From: Asparagopsis taxiformis | Lineage: Eukaryota > Rhodophyta > Florideophyceae > Bonnemaisoniales > Bonnemaisoniaceae | NCBI GenBank assembly: GCA_030407315.1 | Contig: JALQPE010000216.1 | Location: 62,001 to 126,000, forward strand | Length of the DNA: 64,000 bases | Direction: 5' to 3' | Shown here: piece after piece, positions 8,314 through 17,914 of the stretch | Position numbering within the stretch: the stretch's first letter is position 1 | Layout of the letters: each line of letters starts with the position of its first letter | Program-made: the position numbers and the translations under genes | Notes under the pieces: model-generated | Told to the model about the DNA's origin: nothing | Database searches by the model: none | The model's input: the letters and a program-made list of their open reading frames with translations, nothing else

Positions 8314-10038
8314 CTACGCACTCGCAATCTGTTGCTGCGCGACTTGTCTCTTCAAATCATCATTCTCTTCCGAAAGCGCGCTCTTCTTCTGCTCGAGTTG
8401 CTCCACACGCTTCCGCAATGTCTCCAGCTCCTTTTTCTGCGCCTCCCACTTCTCCTTCCGTTTCTGATTACTTCTCGCAGCGCTCAACCGATTCTTCCGT
8501 CGTTTCGCCTCGAGCTTTTCCTCTCGCGCCGCGTTTGCATCCCTCTCATGTTCATCCGCTCTGCTAGGCAGCGCCCCGCTCGGCACAATGGGGTACGCGC
8601 ATGGACGTGGCGCCAGTGTAGTGTTTGGCATGATTCTGGTACGTTTGGAAGCCTGGGAATTATCGTCCGACCCGCCTTGACGATTGACGTCTTCCGTCTG
8701 CGCACCGTCAGTCAAAGGGTACGAGTACGCCGATATATCGTTTTGCAACTGTCTGAACATTAGCTTTTTATCGGTGACTGACGACAGCAACGCCGCATAG
8801 TACAGATGCGCCGCCATTTGCTTGAGCTGTTTGGCGTGCATTATGGACGTCGTCTCGAAAACGGCTCTATATTCGCCAGTAATACTGCGTATCAGCTGTT
8901 GTATGTTGGGATTCCACTCCTGTTTGGTGATTTGTGGGCCGTAGAATGTGCCCTTAAAGGTACGTTCGATTTCGCCGAGTGACTCCAACATTTCCGACAT
9001 TCCAAATCCGTCAGCTGCAGAAAACGGTTTTCTGGCCGCTTTTCGAGGCACTGTGCGCACCCTTCCGACTGTCTGCTGCAGATGTTTGTTTCCCAACAGC
9101 GACGGAGGCTGCAAATTGTTACTCGACTGAATGGTCGCGCACGCACTGCTGTCACCAGAGGATGGTAGCGGCGCTAGGCTGCGCACAGAGCTGTCATTAT
9201 GGTCAAGATGGAACAGACCGTCCATACTATCATAGGTCGCACCGAGCGAGACGCTATCGAGAATATCACCCGCGACCTGTGCGTCGAAATCGCAATTGAC
9301 AATCGGCGATGAGAAGGCGTCATTTGCAATATCGCTCGCCTGAGCGACATCCATCAGCGTGCACGGCGTATCCTCCGCCGAGTCGTACTCAAACTTGGGA
9401 CAGGATAATCGATACTCCTCATTGGACAGCACGGACAGAACGGTGTCCGGCATGCGATCGAATGAATACTTGCGTCTGGGAATGGTGAAAATATACTTTT
9501 CACGTTGAACGCCCTGCCAGGCATGGGCGATGACACAAATGTTATCCGAAACGGCCGAGTTGACGAGCCCCAGAAACTGCTCGTAGGTTCGGTGGTACAC
9601 AAAGCGGCCAACGGGATCGGGGGATGAATCGGGCAGAAATGGCGACTCGCCCGATTGGGCTACAGGCTGGCCGAGACAGAACATGTAGCCGACGACGACA
9701 TCGTCGATGCATTTGGATGGGATGAAGAGCGTGTGGATGGACAGGAAGGAGCCGTCATCGTCGTTGCTGTCGTGTCGTAACATTTCGGATACAAAGGCAG
9801 CCGGAATGTCGGTGAGTTGTGCCGGGGAGAATTTCTGACTGATTTGAACAGCCATGGCGTTTTGGAATGCATGCGGCGGCAGGATAAAGTCGCTGTGAAA
9901 CACGCTGTTGAAAGCGGCATTGTCGGTGGCGAAAAGCCAGGCGGCGACGCGTGAGTTTTCATGCGCAGGTCGGAAGGCTACGCGCAGTTTGGACCTGGAC
10001 TCTGTTAATGACGGATCTATGCAATCGATCTCGCGCAT
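8314..10038 (-). CDS. Cluster member B: N-domain/bZIP protein
   Basis: A 574-residue protein with a divergent N-terminal domain: SRVAAWLF in place of RWIADWLF, HTLFIPSKCIDDVVVGYMF, PVGRFVYH and KYSFDRMPDTVLSV. The C-terminal bZIP has basic region KRRKNRLSAARSNQKRKEK followed by leucines at +25, +32, +39 and +46 from the basic Asn, and an Asn at +43. That is normal zipper register with the typical polar a-position. The +8 residue, normally Arg, is Asn (codon 8469-8467). It is predicted to be a nuclear dimerising factor. The ATG at 10038 is preceded by a good TATA box at 10095-10100, which supports this start. It lies 177 bp downstream of the stop of C on the same strand. Confidence 0.9.
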   Translation of the reverse strand: MREIDCIDPSLTESRSKLRVAFRPAHENSRVAAWLFATDNAAFNSVFHSDFILPPHAFQNAMAVQISQKFSPAQLTDIPAAFVSEMLRHDSNDDDGSFLSIHTLFIPSKCIDDVVVGYMFCLGQPVAQSGESPFLPDSSPDPVGRFVYHRTYEQFLGLVNSAVSDNICVIAHAWQGVQREKYIFTIPRRKYSFDRMPDTVLSVLSNEEYRLSCPKFEYDSAEDTPCTLMDVAQASDIANDAFSSPIVNCDFDAQVAGDILDSVSLGATYDSMDGLFHLDHNDSSVRSLAPLPSSGDSSACATIQSSNNLQPPSLLGNKHLQQTVGRVRTVPRKAARKPFSAADGFGMSEMLESLGEIERTFKGTFYGPQITKQEWNPNIQQLIRSITGEYRAVFETTSIMHAKQLKQMAAHLYYAALLSSVTDKKLMFRQLQNDISAYSYPLTDGAQTEDVNRQGGSDDNSQASKRTRIMPNTTLAPRPCAYPIVPSGALPSRADEHERDANAAREEKLEAKRRKNRLSAARSNQKRKEKWEAQKKELETLRKRVEQLEQKKSALSEENDDLKRQVAQQQIASA

Positions 10039-10094
10039 TGTGGATGGGGCTGCGTTGCGATGGTGAGGTTGGGTGGATGGATGAGTGGTGGAAC

Positions 10095-10185
10095 TATATA
10101 CAAGTGAGAGTTAAATACCTGTGATGGAGGTCGTTGATTGGATGGTTACCCCAAGTATCGTCTACATAAACTGTGCTGTGATTGG
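10095..10185 (-). promoter_or_regulatory. TATA box and two CCAAT boxes of member B
   Basis: On the minus strand a TATATA element (10100-10095) lies 57-62 bp upstream of the ATG of B. CCAATC elements lie further upstream (GATTGG on the plus strand at 10136-10141 and 10180-10185). Order and spacing are those of a classic RNA polymerase II core promoter and imply a short 5' leader. Confidence 0.55.
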
Positions 10186-10215
10186 TGTAGAATAAAATTT
10201 AATTACGACTCCGTG

Positions 10216-11892
10216 TCATGTTAACAGAATTTGTCCTTTGAGCTTCTTGTTTTCCCACAGTAACACTTGTTTTCGTTGCGTCAGTTGTTCAACTTGACTC
10301 TGCAAGTCTTTAAGCGTTTTCTTCTGCAAATCCCATTTCTTCTTCCTCTTCTCATTACTCCTTGCCGCACTCATTCGATTCCTCCTTCTCTTCTCCTCTC
10401 TCCTCCTCTCCAGTATCGCCTCCTCGTCTTCCACGTCGGGCTTGACCTCGCCCGTCGGCCTCGGTGCCAACTTGGCGCCAACATCGCCGCCCGCCGCGCT
10501 GCTGGCACTTTGATTGCTCTCAACGCACGTCACATACGACGGTAGCGAGGCCGGCGAGTCCTCTGTCGGCGCACTGGCTATCAGAAGCGGCTGGTCAGTG
10601 GAAACAGACACAGTGGACGAATAGTATTTCGCAGCCGCCATCTGCTGCAGTCTATTGGTTACGTTCAAGTTTGCTGGATCGATTTTGGTAATGACAGAAC
10701 CGTACAATTCTGGCAGTCCACTGTTCGGGTGCGTGAAAGTTTGTTGAATTCTAGAGCCGTAAAAATCGCCCGTCAGAGACGTTTCGATTCCGAGTAACGA
10801 GTCGGCCAGACTTGACATGTTGTACGCGCCTGTACTTGGCTCTGGCAGGTCTGTAAACTGAACCCTGCGATGAGCTTGTGGTACAAGTTGCGTGAGCGCA
10901 TCTATTTCCGTGTCCATACCGTCGATAATCGCGTCCAGCATGCCGCTGTGACTGGGCTCTCTACATTGCGATGACGCTTCCTGAAATAAATCGCCCATCA
11001 GTTTTTCAGCTGCATCTTGCGATAGCGAATCGGAAAATATATCTGAAAAATCTGGTGGCGCGTCATGACTAGCTCTGCGCGCGTTGAAGTCAAATGCGGT
11101 ACACACGGATAAAACTGTGCTGGGTAAATTGTGAAAGCTGTACTCGTCTTTTGGGAGCATGAAGAAAGAGTGCTGCCTTCTCTTATTTTCCTCGTTCCAA
11201 TTGACGGTCATGAGCGCCGTTACTTCAACTCCAGCACCGCTGCCTGCCATTGAAACGGGTAATCCATTTGTGATCATCAACAGATCCTTGTCATTGCGAT
11301 TGTACGCAAAGCGACCAAAGTAACTCGACGTATAGTTACATTTGCCGTTGGAATTGAAGGTACCGTTCATAAAAGCATAACCAACGGTCAAAGCATCTTT
11401 ATTGGCGGCAGGAACGAGCAAAAGGTCCACATCCTTTGTCAAGGAGCCGTTACGTGCCGGAGCAGAGCGGGCACTTTGGGAGACTGCATGACCACAGCGC
11501 AGGTTTTGCATAGCGGAGGTTGTCTCCGGAGAATCTGTAATGAAATCATGGCGAATACTCATCGCATGTGCGCCAGTAAACGAGTCGGGTGCTAATTGAA
11601 TGTGCTTATGAAAGTAGCGGTCGCTGTCCAGAAAAAGCCAATCGGCAATCCAACGATTGGCGGAGGGCATGCGCAGGGCGGCTTGTAGCGCGCGTCGCGA
11701 GTGTGCATAGTCGAGATCGTGCGTGTCTGGCGGACAGGACAGTCGGTGGAGAAAGTCTGCGTCTAGACGCGGCGGTTCGGATGATGGCGGAGTGGAGGGT
11801 GGTTTCATCGTAGTGGAGACAGCGCTCGTGGAGGTTGAGAGGGGCAACACGAGTTGGAGAGGAACACTTGTATGGTGTGGTTGAGATGCCAT
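10216..11892 (-). CDS. Cluster member C: N-domain/bZIP protein
   Basis: A 558-residue protein. The frame is open to 11967 but that codon is TTG; the first ATGs are 11892 and 11808. The later one gives an N-terminus close in length to D and E and may be the true start. The N-terminal domain shows NRWIADWLF, DLLLVPAANKDALTVGYAF, YFGRFAYN and EYSFHNLPSTVLSV. A middle block (TGAYNMSSLADSLLGIETSL) and a pre-basic block (KYYSSTVSVSTDQPLL) are shared with D. The bZIP has KRRRNRMSAARSNEKRKKK, leucines at +25, +32, +39 and +46, and Asn at +43. Position +8 is Asn (codon 10356-10354). A reverse CCAAT box lies at 11980-11985. C and D diverge across a 709-bp gap and are among the most similar members. Confidence 0.9.
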   Translation of the reverse strand: MASQPHHTSVPLQLVLPLSTSTSAVSTTMKPPSTPPSSEPPRLDADFLHRLSCPPDTHDLDYAHSRRALQAALRMPSANRWIADWLFLDSDRYFHKHIQLAPDSFTGAHAMSIRHDFITDSPETTSAMQNLRCGHAVSQSARSAPARNGSLTKDVDLLLVPAANKDALTVGYAFMNGTFNSNGKCNYTSSYFGRFAYNRNDKDLLMITNGLPVSMAGSGAGVEVTALMTVNWNEENKRRQHSFFMLPKDEYSFHNLPSTVLSVCTAFDFNARRASHDAPPDFSDIFSDSLSQDAAEKLMGDLFQEASSQCREPSHSGMLDAIIDGMDTEIDALTQLVPQAHRRVQFTDLPEPSTGAYNMSSLADSLLGIETSLTGDFYGSRIQQTFTHPNSGLPELYGSVITKIDPANLNVTNRLQQMAAAKYYSSTVSVSTDQPLLIASAPTEDSPASLPSYVTCVESNQSASSAAGGDVGAKLAPRPTGEVKPDVEDEEAILERRREEKRRRNRMSAARSNEKRKKKWDLQKKTLKDLQSQVEQLTQRKQVLLWENKKLKGQILLT

Positions 11893-12601
11893 ACTTTGCG
11901 GTGTTGTCTGTCGTCGGAATACAGATGAGTCGAGTGAAATCTGCTGGCAAGGCGCGGGATGTTCCAAGATGGTGCTTTTGATTGGATGACTTTTGGACGC
12001 TTGTGCACAAGATAGACACTATCATACGTGGCGTGGTTGGTGTAAATTTCAGGTGATTTCGGTTGTGGCTGCCTGCCTTTCATACGTCTCGAGATTTGTG
12101 CTCGCGTATCGGTATGATACGCAGCGTACGCGTACTAAAAATAATTTTCATGAAAACGTGACGATTATTTTCACTCTGGTTGTTACACGCTTGGTACACG
12201 TGCCTGGAGCTACCGTTTCTTTTTCCGTAATTTCTCATGAGACATAATGGCAGACACTCCAAAGTAAGCGTGCAACCAATGGGGAAACGCCAATGAAAAA
12301 AACCTGGCAGAGACAAAGTTTAAATTTTATTCCAATATAAATTGTGCAAATTTCGAAAAGCTTGCAACGAGATTGCATTGCTGGTGTGTATGGCTACAGT
12401 GAATGGACCAGGGAGTTGTTTTTTGCAAATATACAAAACACAATGATACCTCACCTCACACCAGAAACGACCGTGTTGTCGCAGAATACAGTCACTGCAA
12501 TAATATGTAATCACGAGTCGCAACCCGCAGCACAGCACAACACAGCATAGCACAACACCGCACAGTGTAGCGCTGCGTACCATCGCCGCCCCTCATCCGC
12601 A
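11893..12601. other. Divergent promoter region between members C and D
   Basis: No gene seen. It holds a reverse CCAAT box at 11980-11985 (C side), a CACGTG near 12198, CCAAT boxes at 12276-12280 and 12290-12294 (D side), and a short CA-rich repeat of CAGCACAAC-like units at about 12525-12560 just upstream of the D start. Confidence 0.4.
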
Positions 12602-14197
12602 ATGTTCAAACGAAATATTCGTTCGCTAGCGCCGGAGCTCTTCCGCAAGACGACGACCAAGCAGCACATCTCCGACGCCGAATATGCGCGCATGCGTCGG
12701 CAGTTGCAAAGCACGCTGGCAATTCCGTCAGAGAATCGCTGGATAGCCGATTGGCTCTTCTCCGACCGCGAGCACACCTTTCACAAGAACATGTGTCTCT
12801 CCCCCGATTCTTTTCAGCACGCCTACGCCATGCGCATGAGCCATGAATTCATGACCCCTGACGCGTCGCCGCACGCGGCGCGTCCCGCCCATCCGCCCAG
12901 CGACGACGGGCTCATCGTCGTACCCGTGGCCAATCTGGACCAGTGCACCATCGGATACGCCTTTCTGCACGGCTCGAGCACCATCGAGGGGTCCATTCCC
13001 TTCTGCGGTAGATTCGCCTTTGACCATTCCAAAAAGGAGTTTCTCATCGTCATACACGCCGTCCCCATCCATGTCGACGACAATATCAACTCGATTATGC
13101 TGCTCATGCATATGAAATGGGCTGATGATAATTTCCGAGAGCATTGTTTACTGGCTTGTCCGGACCATGACTATAGTTTCTACAATCTGCCCAATCAGGT
13201 GGTCACCATGTGTCAAACGCTCTCCCAGCCGTTCACGCCCGCTGATAAGCTGTCGGATATCGATTTCCTCGATACCTTCTTGCAGGAAGCCGCCATGGAT
13301 ACCAGTGACCTCACCGATCTTTTACAGAACAACAAGCTGAATCTACAATCGATAACCGCCGAAACCGCCGATTCAAACCCAGCCGAATATGCACTTGCGC
13401 TCAGTTCAGAATCGCAACTCGTCGACCAAATGACTTCAAACGTCACCTCCTTCATGCCGTGGATCGTGTCCGACAACGGCCAGACCAGCGACGGCCTCGA
13501 AATTTCGCATCATCCCGTCTCCACCAGCATCTCATCGGGATCATTCGACCTCAGCAGCATGACCGACGCGCTATCCGGCATTGAAACCGCCATTCGCGGC
13601 GAATTTCAGGGCGTGAAGAAGGCGCAAAAGTTTATCCATCCAGAAACGGGCAATTTATACGAGGGATTCAGCGGGCGCATATTGGCCAAATTTGAACCGG
13701 CCAACGCATCTCTGACGTCGAATCTCAAGGACCTGGCTACAAAGCTCTACTTCAATTCTATGATTTCACTCTCAACCGACGGCCCGTTGTTGCCGACCAT
13801 TCATGACGCGCCACAAGTGGAGCATCTGTCCGCTGATGAGATGCAGGAATCGCTGCGCCCCGACTCGGATATGACTATCGCCGCTTCGGCACAGCTGGCG
13901 TCCACTTTGGGGCCGATTGGCGGCAATGAGCGACTGGGTGTGGCGCGGAGAACGACGTCGAATCTGGTGAATAGGATGCTTTCGAAGGAGGAAAAGAAGG
14001 AGGAGAAAAAGAGAAGGAATAGGCTCAGTGCGGCGAGAAGTAATGAGAGACGCAGGGTCGAGCTGGAATGGAAGAAGCAGACACTTATTGAATTGCGGCA
14101 ACGAGTGGTCGAGTTGGAGTTGCGGAAGAAGACGTTGAACCTGGAGAATCAGGTGCTCAAGTCGCAGATTTCAATCAGAAATTCTATTATATTTTAA
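12602..14197 (+). CDS. Cluster member D: N-domain/bZIP protein
   Basis: A 531-residue protein and perhaps the best type example of the family. N-terminal domain: NRWIADWLFSD, then FHKNMCLSPDSF, GLIVVPVANLDQCTIGYAFL, FCGRFAFD and DYSFYNLPNQVVTM. Central motifs: SFMPWIVSDNGQTSDGLEI, SSGSFDLSSMTDALSGIE and a pre-basic LYFNSMISLSTDGPLL. The bZIP has KRRNRLSAARSNERRRVEL with leucines at +25, +32, +39 and +46 and Asn at +43 from the basic Asn. Position +8 is Asn (codon 14042-14044) instead of Arg. The start is the first ATG, 50 residues before the WLF block. It diverges from C and converges on E. A nuclear regulator is inferred; targets are unknown. Confidence 0.92.
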   Translation: MFKRNIRSLAPELFRKTTTKQHISDAEYARMRRQLQSTLAIPSENRWIADWLFSDREHTFHKNMCLSPDSFQHAYAMRMSHEFMTPDASPHAARPAHPPSDDGLIVVPVANLDQCTIGYAFLHGSSTIEGSIPFCGRFAFDHSKKEFLIVIHAVPIHVDDNINSIMLLMHMKWADDNFREHCLLACPDHDYSFYNLPNQVVTMCQTLSQPFTPADKLSDIDFLDTFLQEAAMDTSDLTDLLQNNKLNLQSITAETADSNPAEYALALSSESQLVDQMTSNVTSFMPWIVSDNGQTSDGLEISHHPVSTSISSGSFDLSSMTDALSGIETAIRGEFQGVKKAQKFIHPETGNLYEGFSGRILAKFEPANASLTSNLKDLATKLYFNSMISLSTDGPLLPTIHDAPQVEHLSADEMQESLRPDSDMTIAASAQLASTLGPIGGNERLGVARRTTSNLVNRMLSKEEKKEEKKRRNRLSAARSNERRRVELEWKKQTLIELRQRVVELELRKKTLNLENQVLKSQISIRNSIIF

Positions 14198-14866
14198 AAA
14201 AGTTGCTTATTTTTATTAAATTTGGCCCCCTGAATTGAGTATTGAGGAAAGAGTAGACCGGTAAATCTGTAGCTCTATCATCGTCATCAGCATTGCTATC
14301 CGGATCGTATACGGCATCCGGTACAGTTGGTGATCCACCAACCATAGTTGAACTGCGATGAGACAGATGCCACAAACGCGGCAACAATCCCTACCGTGAG
14401 CGAAGATGACGTCGTGGATGTAGTCAACACGGACATTTCATCTCGCAAGATGCAACAAGGCAATGACATGATGTGAGATTGCGAGGAAGACAGCCATATT
14501 ACGTAGCGATATATACAATGACATAGCATATGTACGGTGCGACGCCGCACAAATGATAATGTCAAGCGGGGCGAACCGTTGCATCCGAGTAGCGAGTGGA
14601 AGGGCAGACGGTCAGATAGCCAACGCTTGCGATCGGTACGATGTTCACATGATGGCATTGTCAGCTCGAGTCTGCGAGCGAAGCAGCGTCACGATGACGG
14701 GGTCAATTGGAGATGAAGGGCACATGCGCCGTTACATGCGCGCAGACTGTAATCGAATCGAGGGGCTAATGATGAACATGTGGCATTGGGCACGACGATT
14801 TACTCTTCACGCAACCGAGATTGACCCGCTGAAAAGCAGCGGCTGTACAACTGTCTAGACAAGCGC
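14198..14866. other. Spacer between convergent members D and E
   Basis: 669 bp between two stop codons. Short frames on both strands lack family features. An AT-rich run at 14198-14225 just after the D stop may contain its polyadenylation signal. No repeat or mobile element seen. Confidence 0.4.
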
Positions 14867-16378
14867 TCATGTAGCATTGGATAATTCACTTGCCTGTTGC
14901 TGCAATCTCAATCTCTTCTTCCTCTCGTAGCTGCGCGCAGCACTGACTCGATTACGTCTACGTTGCGCCTCCTTTCGTTCTTCGAGTAGCTGTGCCTCGG
15001 CGCGCGAAAGCGGGACGCCATTCGTCGCCTCCCATTTGTCGCACTTTTTCCGCCGTCGTTTGGTAGGCGGTGTAGTTGCTCTACCCGCGACAGACGACGA
15101 CGGCTCGTCCGAATCGATGGGCGGAGCCAACAAGTGCTCCTTGGTCGGCACATGTAAAATAGCCGAATAATACTCTTGAATAGCAAGTTCCTGCAACATG
15201 CTCGTGTGACCTTCCTGCGACGCCATGAAACTGGCCTTGAAACGATTGACGCACTCCTTGGGCAGCAGCTGTGGCGCGCTGTCAAAAGTCTTTTCGTACA
15301 TGCAACACTGGATGGATCCGGCCAACATCTGTTGAATTCCAATAAGTGATTTGCGCAAATGATCGCTATAAAACGCACCGGCCGAAGTACCCATTTTGCC
15401 AGGACAGCGTGGAATCCCGACGCTATCCATCGTCGATCCGCTGTCGTTCACGATCCACGGCATGCGCGACCAATCCGCCCCGCTTGTTTTCGACGCGACT
15501 GGCGACACTGGACTGACGTCGATGACTTGCTGCGAGTTGAGCCACTCGTCTGTCACGTCAAGATTATCCAGCACCAACGCGCTGCTCGACTCGCAACTGC
15601 CGACTCTGACGATGGGATTGCGCGACGATAACTGCGAGTTCGTGGCGCTTCGTGCAGGCGGTGGCGGTCGGCTTGCATCGGGCGTATCCTCGCCGGACAT
15701 ATCCGGGGTGGCAAACGTCATCGATACGGCTGTGTTGGGGAGGTTTTCGAATGAAAAGTTGTCGTTGTTGCACGAGAAGGCCGCAAAGTCACGGCCGCCG
15801 TCGTCGGATGGACCGGAACGAAGGAGAACAGTGCGACCATTGGAGCCGTCGGACGCGGTTGGACTGGTGACTGTGATGAGTATATCGTGACGGGAGGCGT
15901 CGTATGCGAAGCGTGCGAAAAAATGAACGGGCGATAATTCGGTGGTATCGCCAGATGACGCTGGTGTAGCACCGGTCATGAAACAATAGCCAACAGTGTA
16001 AAAGTTGATGTTGGCTACTGGCACGTAGAGCATATCGCAGTTGACGGGGGATGAAATATCTGCGGGCTTGGAAGAGACGAGATGATGGGGACGCAATCTT
16101 TGGAAGATCTCTGGCAGTACGGGCGGTGGTTTGTGTGTTTTGGACGAGTGCTGGGTTCGTATGGCGACCGAGTTACGAAAGCTCTCAGGTGGGAGGATAA
16201 TGTTAGGATGGAAACAAGTTTGACTGCCGACAAACAACCAATCGGCGATCCAACGTTTGTGCGAAGGCATGTAGAGGGCGGAGCGAAGTTTGCGTCGCAT
16301 AGTTGCATAGTCCGAGTCGGCGGGAGTTTGACGTAGGAGCAGCGGGTCAGTTATGAAATTGAATGGGAGGGAGTGCAT
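14867..16378 (-). CDS. Cluster member E: N-domain/basic-region protein without zipper
   Basis: A 503-residue protein starting at the first ATG. The N-terminal domain has KRWIADWLFVG, CFHPNIILPPESF, DMLYVPVANINFYTVGYCF, FFARFAYD and NFSFENLPNTAVSM. The central block reads SRMPWIVNDSGST, DSVGIPRCPG and SAGAF, nearest to member A. The C-terminal basic region RRRNRVSAARSYERKKRLR is followed by only about 15 residues, rich in Gln and Ser, with no leucine repeat. Position +8 is Tyr (codon 14929-14927). A and E are therefore a zipper-less subclass that share Tyr at this site. A CACGTG lies at 16398-16403, only 20 bp upstream of the ATG. Confidence 0.88.
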   Translation of the reverse strand: MHSLPFNFITDPLLLRQTPADSDYATMRRKLRSALYMPSHKRWIADWLFVGSQTCFHPNIILPPESFRNSVAIRTQHSSKTHKPPPVLPEIFQRLRPHHLVSSKPADISSPVNCDMLYVPVANINFYTVGYCFMTGATPASSGDTTELSPVHFFARFAYDASRHDILITVTSPTASDGSNGRTVLLRSGPSDDGGRDFAAFSCNNDNFSFENLPNTAVSMTFATPDMSGEDTPDASRPPPPARSATNSQLSSRNPIVRVGSCESSSALVLDNLDVTDEWLNSQQVIDVSPVSPVASKTSGADWSRMPWIVNDSGSTMDSVGIPRCPGKMGTSAGAFYSDHLRKSLIGIQQMLAGSIQCCMYEKTFDSAPQLLPKECVNRFKASFMASQEGHTSMLQELAIQEYYSAILHVPTKEHLLAPPIDSDEPSSSVAGRATTPPTKRRRKKCDKWEATNGVPLSRAEAQLLEERKEAQRRRNRVSAARSYERKKRLRLQQQASELSNAT

Positions 16379-16672
16379 GGTGGTGGCGGTGTCATGTCAC
16401 GTGCGGCTGTGAAGAGGCGGAAGTTTTGAGTGTGGACGAAGCAAATGATGCCCGACTCGCATTTAGCATCAGCGTCGTGAACAGTCAGTCAGGGCACGGT
16501 TGGCTGGACATTTGTTGTCAGAGTGCCTTGCATGGTGCTGGTGACAATTGGGATGCTTACAGCCACATTTATTACAGTGATCTTGACGCATAAATTTTAC
16601 GCACTGCTCTTGTACAAGACGTCTGCCAATCACATGCTTCCGCACCGGATCAAGTCTTGTACTCATTCCACG

Positions 16673-17914
16673 TCAGCCCGTTCGTCTGCGTTTTCTCACA
16701 CATACGTAGAAACTCTCCCCTTGCAACGGCACCTGTTCAAAGTCTTCCCCGCAACTGCTGTCCTCTTCGTCCTCGCTATCTGACGTCTCGTCTAGACTCT
16801 CTTCCTCCTCCGCCTCATTGCCAGACGCTGCCGCAATCGCAAGTTGATACTCGTCTCTCGGCACCGCCAACACCGACGCACAGTACTGCTGCACAATCAT
16901 TATACCCAATTTGTTCGCTAGCAAATCGTCCGCCAGCTGAAAGCTCTTCCGCACACCCGGTCCCACTTCCGCCTTGACCCAAGACCGTCTTCCAGTTATA
17001 AAGTTAGTAAAAAACCGACGCGCATGAACTTCAGCCACCATAGCTTTCTGCATGCCTTTCAGCGACCCCCTCACCGCCACTTGGTCAACTGTACTTGACG
17101 CACCCTCCCTCGCCGATGCAGCACATTGCCTGCTCACCACAGCACCATTGCTGCAGCCCGACTCGATGTAGGCCGACGAATTGCTGATAGCGTAGCATTC
17201 GCTCTGCTGCACAAGTATTCGCTTGGGCACAGTGCGTTTGCGCACGACGCGTCCAGTGCTAGCTGATAGAATACGATTGGGTAAATACTCGAATCCATAC
17301 TGCTCCTTCGGACACACAATAGTATAAAAGTCCTTACATCCCGACTCTAGACGGCGCGCGCCCACCAGCACAGTAAAGGCGGGCGGATCGTCGCTCGATT
17401 GCGGCGGTGCGCCATGGTACACCTGCAGCAGATCGTCGCGGGCCGAGTCGAATGCAAAGCGGCCGAAATACTGCCAGACCTGAGCCGGGCGACCGGGACG
17501 ATGGTGCAATCCGACGCAGAGTGTGTACCCGACGGCGACGCCGTCGAGATGTGCGACGGGCACGAAGAGCATTTCGAGGTCGTCCACTGAGAGTGTGAGG
17601 TCGGGGGGCAGAGTTTGGCGATGATGCGGCAGCATACCCTGAAAGAGCACGGACACAGCGGGGCTATCGGCGGGGAGTGCTTCAGTGAAGAAGCGATGAA
17701 TATGAATGGCGAGTGTATGGTCTAGGGCGCGAAACGAGAGCGGAATGTTGCGATGAAATGAGGCGTCGTTATCACCAAAAAGCCAATCGGCAATCCAACG
17801 TTTGCGGGCGGGCATACGAAGCACGTTGTTGAGCTTGTCGCGCATCTCCACATACTCCTCGTCGGAGATGGGCGGGCGGCGCAGCAACGGGTGCATGGAC
17901 GTGGAGGGCGGCAT
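16673..17914 (-). CDS. Cluster member F: N-domain protein with acidic tail, no bZIP
   Basis: A 413-residue protein. The frame is open to 18097 but begins there with TTG; the first ATG is 17914 and a further in-frame ATG (SMHPLLRR) follows six residues on. It has the full N-terminal domain: KRWIADWLFGD, SFHRNIPLSF, EMLFVPVAHLDGVAVGYTL, YFGRFAFDSARDDLLQ and QYGFEYLPNRILSA. The region that aligns to the pre-basic block (CASVLAVPRDEYQL) is present. Then, where the bZIP should be, there is a 45-residue acidic run (EAEEEESLDETSDSEDEED) ending in VRKRRRTG. It may be an activation-type or decoy partner, with the basic tail as a nuclear signal. On the minus strand TATAAT (18094-18089) and CCAATC (18110-18105) lie upstream. 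Confidence 0.85.
   Translation of the reverse strand: MPPSTSMHPLLRRPPISDEEYVEMRDKLNNVLRMPARKRWIADWLFGDNDASFHRNIPLSFRALDHTLAIHIHRFFTEALPADSPAVSVLFQGMLPHHRQTLPPDLTLSVDDLEMLFVPVAHLDGVAVGYTLCVGLHHRPGRPAQVWQYFGRFAFDSARDDLLQVYHGAPPQSSDDPPAFTVLVGARRLESGCKDFYTIVCPKEQYGFEYLPNRILSASTGRVVRKRTVPKRILVQQSECYAISNSSAYIESGCSNGAVVSRQCAASAREGASSTVDQVAVRGSLKGMQKAMVAEVHARRFFTNFITGRRSWVKAEVGPGVRKSFQLADDLLANKLGIMIVQQYCASVLAVPRDEYQLAIAAASGNEAEEEESLDETSDSEDEEDSSCGEDFEQVPLQGESFYVCVRKRRRTG

Noticed and set aside
11893..11967. N-terminal extensions of C, F, H, ACS, J and others that begin at TTG or GTG
   Set aside because: Eukaryotic starts at these codons are rare. In H and J the TATA box position rules the extension out.
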